DNA of 64,000 nucleotides, from the NCBI GenBank assembly GCA_965197545.1, contig CBDANJ010000008.1, forward strand, positions 2,232,001-2,296,000, written 5' to 3'. How positions within the stretch are numbered: position 1 is the stretch's first letter; every line of letters begins with the position of its first letter. The notes beneath the pieces are model-generated. The model saw only the letters and a list, made by a program, of their open reading frames with translations, was not told the DNA's origin and did not search any database. The position numbers and the translations under genes were made by a program. Of the stretch, positions 1 to 8,277 are shown in pieces. This DNA comes from CATOSP01 sp965197545. Lineage in GTDB: Bacteria > Chloroflexota > Dehalococcoidia > Lucifugimonadales > UBA3495.

Positions 1-365
1 TCTTCCTCTCGTTGACGCAACTCGTCCAAATAGGCATCAACTTGCCTTCGGTGGCGAAGCCAAAACCCGATTACTGAGTACACGTCCCCCAGGCTCAACC
101 TGAAGCCTTCTGCTATGCGCTCTGGGGTCTCGGAGCGCATCGCGAAGGCTTCCACAACGGTCTTAAGAGTAACTCTGGTGTCAGCGACACGGGCGACGCC
201 GTCGATATCCGTAGTTATCGGCGGTATTTCTGGCAACAGGTCCAGGTCCATGCGAGATTCTCCAATCAGTCGACACTTGCGTGGCTTCGTGTTTATGGGA
301 TGGACATATACGCGATAGAAATCTGCGCCGTTCCAGGACGAATGATAACCTTCGACCTCTTCCAT
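1..365 (-). CDS. DUF433 domain protein, 3' end cut by window edge
   Basis: From an ATG at 363-365 the minus strand stays open for 121 codons and runs off the left edge. The last 75 residues match the DUF433 pattern: an acidic/proline stretch, DGVARVADTRVTLKTVV, then a helix-turn-helix-like segment ending GFWLRHRRQVDAYL. DUF433 proteins are small DNA-binding-like proteins often paired with a PIN-like (DUF5615) protein in putative toxin-antitoxin modules. A partner would lie beyond the edge, so it cannot be seen. The N-terminal 45 residues (aromatic and charged) are not part of the domain. The family call is from recognition of the pattern. Confidence 0.7.
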   Translation of the reverse strand, partial: MEEVEGYHSSWNGADFYRVYVHPINTKPRKCRLIGESRMDLDLLPEIPPITTDIDGVARVADTRVTLKTVVEAFAMRSETPERIAEGFRLSLGDVYSVIGFWLRHRRQVDAYLDELRQREE

Positions 366-438
366 CTCAAGTGCAGTAGACCTGGACGGAGGGGTTCCAA
401 CCCTTAGAGAAGAGATGACCCGGATATGGGTGAAAATC

Positions 439-1782
439 TCAAGTCCGGTCTACCAGATCGGGGTCTTCCCAGGGCTGGAGCCTGTCTTCGGGATTATCGT
501 CGGCGCGGAGTCTGCGTATGAAGTACCTGACGGTGACCACCAACATAACCACCAGAAACAGACCGCCAAATAACCACACATCCAGATAGACCAGGGGTGA
601 AGCGCGGGTTGGAGACCCCGGGGGAGCGCCCTCGAACCCACCATCCCAGTTCCTCCACTTGGACTCTAGTCCACCGGTGTCGAAACCGTAGGTCGCGGTC
701 AACGCCCCGTCCACGGTGCGCCCCCGGCGCAACTCACCGAGGAAACGCCGGAACTGCTCCTCTCCGTGTTCCTCGACCAGGTAGGCGACGACACTTTCGG
801 CCTTGAGGTAAAAAAAGCCGATGTCCGCGGGCTTCCCGGCGGAACTGCCCATCGCTTTAAGAGGCTCCCCACCGGAACTGAGGCTACGGCCGCTGTAGGG
901 TCGGCTGCCCGGTTCTGCATAGCTGGCGAACCCTTCGTCCAACCAGTCCGGCAAGCTGTTAGCGGGGTCGCCAAGGGACTGATGCAACAGCAAATGGGCC
1001 GACTCGTGGACGATCAGTCCGGGATCAAGTCCCAGCCCCAGGAACACTCCCTTTTCGGGAAAGGCGAACCCGGCGAAGACGTGCTGTTTCGTAATGGTCT
1101 CGCTCTGGTGGGGAAACGCTCCCAGGGAGTCGGCACGCCTATTGTAGATGGTCCCCTTGATGGGCTGCGCCCCCTCCAAGCCCAGCAACGTTTGCACGCG
1201 CTCCAGTCCGGCTTCCACTTCGCCGGCGGTCCGGTCGACCCTGTACCTTGATGTGCCGTGGTGCTTGAGCAGCAGCGGTCCGATACGCGTCTGCTCCCAG
1301 CGAAAACGGGTGTCCTCGTATTCCAACACCTTTGCCGCAGTCTCGGTCTGATGGCCCTGAGAGTCCCGGAGTTGGTAGTAATACTCGATCTCCGTGCCTG
1401 GAGGCATGTAGTTGGCCCTGGCTGTCTTGAGATAGTAGTGTGCCGCGATGTCTTGGCCCGGTGTGAATGACGGGTAAGCGTACGACCAGACGCCGCCTCC
1501 CGCCAGGCGGTAACGCAACCGTATTTCTACGATATCCCTTGGAGCCTCAGCAGTCAGATTGAAGGCCACGTGGCTGGGAAAGTCCACGTCCCACGTATCC
1601 GAGACTATTCTGATTTGGGTCAAGGCAGACTGAGAAGGCCCAGCCGCCAGGGAAAAAAGCATCAACGCCGCGAGGACCGCGCCCAGCCCCACCCGGCGTT
1701 GCCTTAACCGGCATCTGCGGCGCAGCCCGGCGAAACATTCTTTTATCAACGAAGTGGCTGGTATCAACGAAATATCTGGCAT
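439..1782 (-). CDS. Membrane-anchored gluzincin metallopeptidase (peptidase MA-like)
   Basis: A 447-residue protein with an N-terminal membrane segment (about residues 31-50) and a C-terminal one (about 396-418, VWLFGGLFLVVMLVVTVRYF) followed by a basic, then acidic tail. The middle holds HESAH (the HExxH zinc motif) and, about 20 residues on, WLDEGFASY, where the glutamate is the expected third zinc ligand. This is the peptidase MA/M1-like gluzincin arrangement, with the catalytic domain presumably outside the cell between two anchors. It stands alone and is divergent from the gene at 2030. The substrate is unknown. Confidence 0.8.
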   Translation of the reverse strand: MPDISLIPATSLIKECFAGLRRRCRLRQRRVGLGAVLAALMLFSLAAGPSQSALTQIRIVSDTWDVDFPSHVAFNLTAEAPRDIVEIRLRYRLAGGGVWSYAYPSFTPGQDIAAHYYLKTARANYMPPGTEIEYYYQLRDSQGHQTETAAKVLEYEDTRFRWEQTRIGPLLLKHHGTSRYRVDRTAGEVEAGLERVQTLLGLEGAQPIKGTIYNRRADSLGAFPHQSETITKQHVFAGFAFPEKGVFLGLGLDPGLIVHESAHLLLHQSLGDPANSLPDWLDEGFASYAEPGSRPYSGRSLSSGGEPLKAMGSSAGKPADIGFFYLKAESVVAYLVEEHGEEQFRRFLGELRRGRTVDGALTATYGFDTGGLESKWRNWDGGFEGAPPGSPTRASPLVYLDVWLFGGLFLVVMLVVTVRYFIRRLRADDNPEDRLQPWEDPDLVDRT

Positions 1783-2029
1783 GTCCCAGCTATTATATCC
1801 CTCTTGCTGAGAGGAGGTATTTGGGCAATCTTTTAGACCTATTCCGTTGTTCTGGGATTTATTTCGACGATTGTCCGCAAAATTGCCACCAATAACGTTC
1901 TGTTATACGAATTATGAAACTAATACTAAGCATAATACGAAAATACTGACCACAGGTTGTTGATAGCAGTACATACGTTCTATATAATCTGAAACCCGCT
2001 GAGGCGGAGGCCAAAATCCGACGGTTGCC

Positions 2030-3222
2030 ATGAAGATCGCCTGTGTACTGGTCACCCATCTTCCCTTGAAAGCCGAGCTGCGCCGGTGCCCCGAACTCCA
2101 GCGCAAACCGGTGGTCATAACCGGGAGCTACGGCTCTAAGGATGTGGTCTTGGACAGCTCGCCCGAGGCCAGGGGAGTCGCCGCCGGCATGTCCCTTCAA
2201 GAGGCCCTGTCCCGGCGCAAGGACACCGCGCTGCTGGAGGCGGACCAGCCCCACTATGACTCGGTGTTTGCCGAGATGATCGACGCCCTGGAAGGCCGAA
2301 GCCCCCTGGTGGAAAAGGCTGACCTGGGCTGCGCCTATGTGGGGCTGGACGGCCTGGAAGCCATGTACGGCGGCGAGCCCAGGCTAATAGCCTCCCTGCT
2401 CCAGGCTGTACCCCAACAGTTCAACCCCCGTATCGGTGTGGCAATGGGCAAGTTTCCGGCCTACGTCGCTGCGGTGACCAGCAGCGGAGGCCGGGCCACC
2501 AAAGCGCCCGAACCGAGTTCCGGGGGGTTGGCCGGGTTCTTGAAAGAAGTCTCCGTGGAGCTGTTGCCCCTGCCCTGGGAGAAAAAGACGCGGCTGCACC
2601 GCTTCGGGCTGCATACCCTGGGCCAGTTGGCCGCTCTCCCGGTGGGCGCGGTCCAAGCCCAGCTACGCTCCGACGGCAAGCGGGCGTGGGAGCTGGCCTC
2701 CGGTGTGGACTCCAGCCCCCTGGTCCCCTACCGGGCCGAAGAGGTGGTCACCGAGTCCCTCACTTTCCCCTCGCCGACCATCACCAATACGCGGTGTTGA
2801 CGGCCCTGGACACCCTGCTGAGCCGGGCCTTCATCCGCCCGGAGGTCAAGGGCAAGTACGTCCGCGTCGCCACCATAGAAAGCCCCATCGTCCGGCATCC
2901 ACCCCGGGTCAAGCGGTTTTCATTCAAGGACGCTGTAGGCAGCAAGGAGAGGGCCCTGTTCGCCCTGAAGAGCCGGTTGGACACCATCTCACTGTCCGGC
3001 CCCCTGGAAGACATGAAGCTGACCCTGACCGGGCTTACCGGCGAATCGGGCATCCAGTCCAGCCTCTTTTCCGACGTTCGTAAACGGGAGCAACTAAGGG
3101 AGATGATGCGCCAATTGGAAGCCCTCATGGGCCGCAGACCGCCCATATTCCAGATGAAGGATGTTGAGCCATGGTCAAGAATCCTCGAGAGACGCCGGGC
3201 CCTGACGCCCTTCGACCCCTGA
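2030..3222 (+). pseudogene. ImuB-like Y-family DNA polymerase homologue, frameshifted
   Basis: The first frame (2030-2800) gives a Y-family palm/finger region ending in SLTFPSPT. The rest (TALDTLLSRAFIRPEVKG to the end) lies in another frame up to 3222, so a frameshift falls at about 2780-2812. The catalytic carboxylates of active Y-family polymerases seem absent: the usual DMDAF stretch reads VTHLP, and the usual SIDEAY reads ADLGCAY. This is typical of ImuB, the non-catalytic partner in the ImuA/ImuB/DnaE2 mutagenic translesion system (family knowledge). No imuA or dnaE2 is seen here. The overlapping DUF6504 gene supports the ImuB assignment. The frameshift may be real or a sequence error. 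Confidence 0.7.
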
Positions 3223-3458
3223 ACCTGCCCACGCCTATAACCGTCGAAGAGGACTCGCGCGGGCGGCCCCTGGCCCTTACCCTGCGGGGACGCCGAGTGG
3301 ATGTGACGTCCATTGACGACCTGTGGAAGATTGACGAAGAGTGGTGGCGGGAAACGCCCATCATCAGGAAGTACTACCAGGTAACCACCGAAGACGGCAG
3401 GTCCATCACCCTATTTCAAGACCGCCTCACCGGAGCCTGGAGTCTCCAAAGAGACTAG
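3171..3458 (+). CDS. DUF6504 protein, ImuB-associated
   Basis: A 95-residue protein whose ATG lies inside the end of the ImuB-like gene (about 52 nt overlap), so the two are translationally coupled. The C-terminal half carries the DUF6504 signature, DDLWKIDEEWWRETPIIRKY followed by FQDRLTGAW. In actinobacteria and Chloroflexota this small domain is found fused to, or directly after, ImuB-like Y-family proteins. It probably works with that protein in mutagenic DNA repair. Its molecular role is not known to me. Confidence 0.7.
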   Translation: MVKNPRETPGPDALRPLNLPTPITVEEDSRGRPLALTLRGRRVDVTSIDDLWKIDEEWWRETPIIRKYYQVTTEDGRSITLFQDRLTGAWSLQRD

Positions 3459-3531
3459 CGAAGACGTCGAACTAATACCCATTCCGTACAGGAGTGCAGA
3501 TGCCCCTTACTCAAAAGGAACCATCACAATT

Positions 3532-3554
3532 GCCCCCCTTTCGGAAAAGGGGGA
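3532..3554. repeat. Dispersed C5T3/A3G5 palindromic repeat, copy 1
   Basis: A run of C plus TTT facing AAAA plus a run of G forms a short hairpin. The same motif recurs at 29431, 39571, 42548 and 42705. This copy lies between the DUF6504 gene and the IS630 remnant and lacks the second G run. Confidence 0.6.
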
Positions 3555-3798
3555 GGATGTGAGGTGCGCCGGTAGTTAAAAGGACCTCTCCTCTAGTACC
3601 GCGTCAGTGTGAAACCGATGGATAGATATGTTGAAGCTTGTCCCGGGCGTCGGTGGTGGAGAATCTCCAATTGATGGTTGCCGCAGCCTGATTTCGTTCG
3701 GTCTGTAGGGCTGCAATTTCCCGTTTGAGCGGCGCCTCATCTTCAATGCGGCGATTCAAACATTGGTTGCTGAATACGCTGAACTCAATCTCCGCCAT

Positions 3799-3823
3799 AG
3801 CCTGCCCCGTACTTGATACGGGG
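3799..3823 (+). repeat. AGCCTGCC hairpin element, copy a
   Basis: Head AGCCTGCCCC with stem CCCCGTA/TACGGGG. It lies in the IS630 transposase between the DN and MAEIE motifs. Unlike the other copies it replaces about 110 bp of the expected gene instead of being a clean insertion. Confidence 0.85.
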
Positions 3824-4342
3824 TTATCCGGCACCACCCGGACCTTCTCCGCTTCCGGGTAAGCAGCATCCACCAGCCACCGCATCTGATGGGCGAAGTC
3901 TTCCATGGTGCGACGCCCGGTCACTGCCACGTGCCTCCAGCCCGCCAGCGGTTCACAAATCATGAACAAGTTCCGGGTCCCGTTGCGCTGGTACTCGTAA
4001 TCAAACCGCTCCCGCCGTCCCGCCTTGGCCGGGATCGGCTTCCGCTTCTCGGACACCAACTGCTTGGAGGTCTCGTCGAAACAGACCACAGGCCGCTTGG
4101 GGTCATAGGGTTCCCCGTAGAGGTCCAGCACGTCCTCCATGCAGGCTACGAACTCGGCGCTCACCTGGGGGATGCACCACTCCTTTTTCCGCCACGGCTT
4201 GAGTTCGTTTTTTCAGCACCTGCCTGACCGTCTCCCGGGAGATGGCATCGGTCAACTCCAGTTCCACCGCTTGGCCGGCAAGCAATTGCAAGGTCCAGCG
4301 GGAATGCCCTTCCGGGGGCGTGCTACAGGCCACGGCCACCAG

Positions 4343-4366
4343 AGCCTGCCCCGTACTGGATACGGG
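4343..4366 (+). repeat. AGCCTGCC hairpin element, copy b
   Basis: A 24-bp insertion at CCAG^GTGGG in the IS630 transposase, in frame. Stem CCCCGTA/TACGGGG with loop CTGGA. Removing it gives an uninterrupted family-like sequence. Confidence 0.85.
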
Positions 4367-4424
4367 GTGGGCTTCCTGCTTTCTATCAAGTTTGCGCCGT
4401 TGCCCAGGCCGTGGCAGCCAACCC

Positions 4425-4703
4425 CTTTGGGAGGCGTTCGAACCTCAAGCCCGCCAGGCCGGAGTCAATGAGGCAGTCATCGAGGGAATCTCCGCGGGCA
4501 CCGCCCCTCGCAGGCTACTGCCCAAAGACGGCATTTGGGTCCAGTTCGCCCTGGAAATCCTGCGGGGCGAGGTCCGAGACTCCATCTGGGCCGCCGTAAC
4601 CCACCTGGCCGGCGACACCGGAGCAACAGCCCTAGCCCTAACCACCACCTACTACGAAATGATGGCAAGGTTGAACGGGGCGTTTGGGTTGGATAGCGCG
4701 TAG
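4425..4703 (+). pseudogene. Carboxymuconolactone decarboxylase-like protein, C-terminal fragment
   Basis: About 92 codons from LWEAFEPQARQAGV to FGLDSA resemble the C-terminal half of the carboxymuconolactone decarboxylase/AhpD-like fold: the helix after EPQARQAGV, an acidic segment, and a terminal helix with TTYYEMMARLNGAFG. The N-terminal half is missing. The fragment starts exactly where the IS630 remnant is truncated, and no N-terminal part is visible on the other side of the IS. The gene was probably lost through IS insertion followed by deletion. The family assignment rests on pattern recognition of a short stretch. Confidence 0.55.
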
Positions 4704-4744
4704 GGGGAAAGCTTCACGTCCACTAACCCGGCGGTCCTGGCCTC

Positions 4745-6225
4745 CTATTCTGAAAGAGCGTATAGATTTCCGTCTTCTGAGACCACGTAGATCGTGTCTC
4801 CGACGGTAACTGGGGCATCGAAGATGCTCCCGCCACCGACGTAAAACTCCCATTTCACAGTTCCGCCGTCGGCATCCAAACCCAAGACCTCGCCCGAATT
4901 CGTACCTACAAGGACCGTGTCTCCGCGACGCTCGGAGGAGAGGTGATTTCCCGCCCTACGTCGGTGTTCCACAGCCGTGCTCCCGTGGCGGCGTCTCGGG
5001 CCAGGACCATGCCTTGAGCGGTGGTCGAGTACACACCAGAGGGACCGACGGCTGGTGTCTGCACCAGGTCCCCGCCGACTCGCCAGACCCATACAGTGCC
5101 CTTTTGGATCGGCACCTCGGAATATACCCGGGCCTCGTAGAGCTTGACTTCCCAGTAGAAGGCGGACCTTCCCAGCGGCCGCGTGATGGCCTGACGGTCT
5201 ATCGCCCAGATGATCCCACCGTCGGAGTTGAAGTACACTCTATCCCCTGCCACCGCCGCGCTTCCGAAACTGTTCCTTCGCCGCTCCGTATCAAAGATCA
5301 ACCTCCTCCTCCCAGTGGCCGCATCCAGCACGTAGACCACGCTGCCCTCCGACACAACCACGACGACGCCGTCCTGATAGGCCACTCTGGAAACGATGCC
5401 TTCTCCGGTCTGGAAGGACCAGCGTCTCTTTCCATCGGATACATCCATCGCAGCCAATAGTCCGTCCAACGTGGCGGCAAAAACAGTTCCATCCGCGACC
5501 ACAGGTGCGGCGTAGATCAGACCGTCCAATTTCTCCCGCCAAGCGGGTGTTCCAGTCCCCCGGTCCAGGGCGATTAAGTCACCCGACCGAAGCGCTCCGA
5601 TCACTCGGTCCCCAGCCACAACAGGGGAGACTCTGGAAGGGGAATCGCCTGAATACTGCCAGACGGCCCGGCCCGTGTCGGCGTCAAGCGACAGAATTCG
5701 ACCATCTTCGGTGGAGACAAAAACGTGGCCTTGGGACACCGCGGGGGAAGAGACAAGTGGGGACCTAGTCTCATATTCCCAATCCATGCCGGTGGAAAAG
5801 CTCCACTTAACCCTGGTAGGAACCGGGGCATTTTGGGGAGTGAAGCTAGTGTTGCCGGAGTCCCTGCCTTGCTGTGCCCAGGCGTCAACTCCTGAGTCGG
5901 CAATCATATTCGTTGAAGCTTTAGGAGGAGGGAAAATCAGAGGTGTGAGATCGTAAAGCGCAAATACCCGCCACACCATCAAGAACACGAGCGCTGCGAT
6001 TGCCAGCAGGATTGGGCCTCGGCCAGCGACGCGCCTTATCCTGCGCCTGCGCCGCGATAGTAGCTCACCTTCGTCGGCTGTCACCGGGACAACACCCGTG
6101 AGAGGACGCCAGCATTTTCGGCAGGCACGGGCGTTCGCGGGGTTAGTGGTCCAACACGCTGAGCAGACTAATACTCGGTCCGCTCCTTGCGCTGAGGCAT
6201 CATCGGTTACGGAGTCTTCGACCAT
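4745..6225 (-). pseudogene. Zinc-ribbon, membrane-anchored PQQ-type beta-propeller protein, frameshifted
   Basis: The N terminus has a zinc ribbon (CSAC and CRKC pairs, about residues 21-39), then a basic stretch and one membrane segment (about 70-91, PILLAIAALVFLMVWRVFAL). It continues as a propeller of about seven blades with PQQ-like repeats such as DADTGRAVWQYSG and DAATGARLWNTDVG. The first frame stops at 4906. The last blade (TVLVGTNSGEVLGLDADGG to NLYALSE) continues in another frame to 4745, so one base appears lost near 4924-4930 (GTCGCGGAGAC where GTCGCGGGAGAC would fit). The propeller is probably extracytoplasmic. It is downstream of the peptide ABC operon on the same strand; any functional link is unproven. 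Confidence 0.75.
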
Positions 6226-6295
6226 TCGGTCATTAGATCAGAGGAAAAGGCCAGGCAAACTGGGCCCGCAGCTCCACAATAAGTTATCAGCCACG

Positions 6296-7201
6296 TTAAC
6301 GCCCCCTCAGCTTGGGGTCCAGTACGTCCCGCAACGCATCTCCGAGCAAGTTAACGCCAAACACCGCCAGTGCGATCGCGATGCCCGATGAGAGCGCAAT
6401 CCAGGGAGCCGACTTGATAAATTCTTGGGATGCCCTGGCCAACATACCACCCCAGCTGGGGACGTCCCCAGGAATGCCTAGCCCCAAAAAGCTGAGTGAA
6501 GCCTCAGTGATGATTGCCGTTCCCAACGTGATAGTCGCGAGGATTATATACAGGGCAAAGCAATTGGGCATGATATGCCGGAAGACGATCCGTGTCGGAG
6601 ACATCCCAACGGCGCGGGCAGCCAGGATATAGTCCATCTCTTTCAAACTTAGGACCTGGGAGCGAATGGTCCGAGAAGCGCCCGGCCACAGAACAGCAAT
6701 TAGGGCGTATATCACATTATTTACGGAGGAACCCAGGACAGCGATCAGGGTCAAAGCCAGGATGAGTCCAGGGAACGCGATCATTGCGTCGACCAGACGC
6801 TGGAAGACCAGGTCGAAGGTTCCGCCAATGTAGGCGCTTACGCTGCCGAGCACGAACCCCAGGGTAATCCCCGCCGCTACGCTGAGCAGCCCGACATACA
6901 GCGAGATTCGAGCGCCGTAGAAGACCCGGCTCATGACATCCCTTCCGAGCTGATCGGTACCCAGTGGATAGGACAATTGGGGAGGCGCTTTCCGGTTGTC
7001 CGCAAAAATTTCATAAGGGTCGTATGGAGAGATCCATGGGGCGAATATAGCTATCACCACCAGGGTCAGCAGAATCGCTCCACCTGCCGCCCCTATGGGT
7101 TTTCTTTTTGAGAAGGTAAGTACCGTCTGCCAGAGCCGGTGGGGCGGCCTAACTGCCTCTAGATCTGAAAGACCCTCTTCTGTCCTGTTCCCAACGATCA
7201 T
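6296..7201 (-). CDS. Peptide/nickel-type ABC transporter permease, DppC/OppC family
   Basis: A 301-residue inner-membrane permease with six hydrophobic segments and the usual N-terminal periplasmic loop (ISPYDPYEI, PLGTDQLGRDVMSRVFYGAR). The cytoplasmic EAA loop (AARAVGMSPTRIVFRHIMPN) contacts the ATPase, and the C terminus has FLGLGIPGDVPSWGGML, typical of DppC/OppC. It is the last gene of an operon with the DppB-type permease (24-nt gap) and the binding protein. No ATPase genes follow, so the transporter must borrow them from elsewhere or the operon has been split. Confidence 0.93.
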   Translation of the reverse strand: MIVGNRTEEGLSDLEAVRPPHRLWQTVLTFSKRKPIGAAGGAILLTLVVIAIFAPWISPYDPYEIFADNRKAPPQLSYPLGTDQLGRDVMSRVFYGARISLYVGLLSVAAGITLGFVLGSVSAYIGGTFDLVFQRLVDAMIAFPGLILALTLIAVLGSSVNNVIYALIAVLWPGASRTIRSQVLSLKEMDYILAARAVGMSPTRIVFRHIMPNCFALYIILATITLGTAIITEASLSFLGLGIPGDVPSWGGMLARASQEFIKSAPWIALSSGIAIALAVFGVNLLGDALRDVLDPKLRGR

Positions 7202-7224
7202 GGCGACTCCAGTAGCCGGGTTTT

Positions 7225-8193
7225 CTAGTTGTAGCGTATTCTGGGATCAATAACGCCATAGAGCAGGTCCACCACCAGGTTAAGGCACACGACTATCACC
7301 GCGGTCAGGACAACTACAGCCTGGATCACAATGAAGTCCTGGTGGATTATCGCGTCGATCAGAAGATTGCCGATGCCCGGCACCACAAAGATGTTCTCGA
7401 TGATTACGACTCCGCCGAGTAGTCCCGCGAACCGCAACCCGGAGACGGTGAGGACAGGCAAGATAGCGTTCTTCAACGCATGCCTATAGAGGACCGACCC
7501 CTCCCTGAGTCCCTTGGAACGGGCAGTCCGGATGTAGTCGTCCTTCAATACTTCCAGCATGGACGAGCGAGTCAATCGAGTAATCGCAGCCAAGTCATGG
7601 AACCCGAGGGCCAGCGCTGGGAAGATTAACTGTTGAAGATTCTTCAGTGGCTCTTCCCACACCTTGGCGTACCCCAAGGGAGGCAGCCAGTTAAACCAGA
7701 ACGCCAGGATAAACACGATTAAAATCCCAATCCAGAAGGTGGGAAGGGCTACCCCAGAGATGGTGAACAACCGGGCCATATAGTCTATGGGCGTGTCCTG
7801 TTTTACCGCGGACAACACACCTAGGGGCACGGCCAGCAGCACGGAAATCACAATCGCCATAACCGCGAGCTGAATGCTAACCGGGAACCGGTTTTTCAGC
7901 TCATCCATGACCGGGATCTTGTACCAGATCGATTCCCCGAAGTCGCCTCGTATCAGGTGCCACATCCAGTCCGCATACCTGATGTATATGGGCCGGTCGA
8001 TGCCCAATTCATGCCTAAGGAGCTGTAGGTCCTCCTCCCTGACACCGGTACCGCCATCGTCATCCCCACCACCGGTCAGGATGAACAGGGCTGGGTCTCC
8101 GGGAATGATCCACATGACGAAATACACGATCATAGTCAATACCACGACCGTAGGAATGAAGAGCAACACCCTTCTTACGGCATAGCCACCCAT
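7225..8193 (-). CDS. Peptide/nickel-type ABC transporter permease, DppB/OppB family
   Basis: A permease with six membrane segments, the DppB N-terminal signature (YAVRRVLLFIPTVVVLTMIV) and an EAA loop (TARSKGLREGSVLYRHALKN). I chose the ATG at 8191-8193 over an ATG 45 nt upstream because it directly follows a strong GGAGG site with 4-nt spacing and begins right before the first membrane helix. It lies between the binding-protein gene and the DppC-type permease on the same strand. It would form the heterodimeric channel with the DppC-like partner. Confidence 0.93.
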   Translation of the reverse strand: MGGYAVRRVLLFIPTVVVLTMIVYFVMWIIPGDPALFILTGGGDDDGGTGVREEDLQLLRHELGIDRPIYIRYADWMWHLIRGDFGESIWYKIPVMDELKNRFPVSIQLAVMAIVISVLLAVPLGVLSAVKQDTPIDYMARLFTISGVALPTFWIGILIVFILAFWFNWLPPLGYAKVWEEPLKNLQQLIFPALALGFHDLAAITRLTRSSMLEVLKDDYIRTARSKGLREGSVLYRHALKNAILPVLTVSGLRFAGLLGGVVIIENIFVVPGIGNLLIDAIIHQDFIVIQAVVVLTAVIVVCLNLVVDLLYGVIDPRIRYN

Positions 8194-8277
8194 GATTCCT
8201 CCTGAAGGGCAGGCCAAGATCAGAGAGTCCCGCCGCACACCGGGTCTAGCGCGGCGGGACTGGCGACGGCGGGGAGA

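Larger units (their letters stand above)
3604..4415 (-). pseudogene. IS630-family transposase remnant with two hairpin insertions
   Basis: Three pieces make up this IS630 DDE transposase. The N-terminal part (STPPEGHSRWTLQLL) ends in a frameshift at a T-run near 4207. The core then reads VCFDETSKQLVSEKR and VVPDN, followed by MAEIEFSVFSNQCL. In family members about 37 residues, including the GSWLN region, separate the DN and MAEIE motifs; here only the hairpin at 3799-3823 (read as PVSSTGQA) separates them. A second hairpin at 4343-4366 inserts the same peptide in frame near the N terminus. The 5' end is cut against the decarboxylase fragment at about 4415. I could not find matching terminal inverted repeats. 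It is inactive. Confidence 0.85.
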
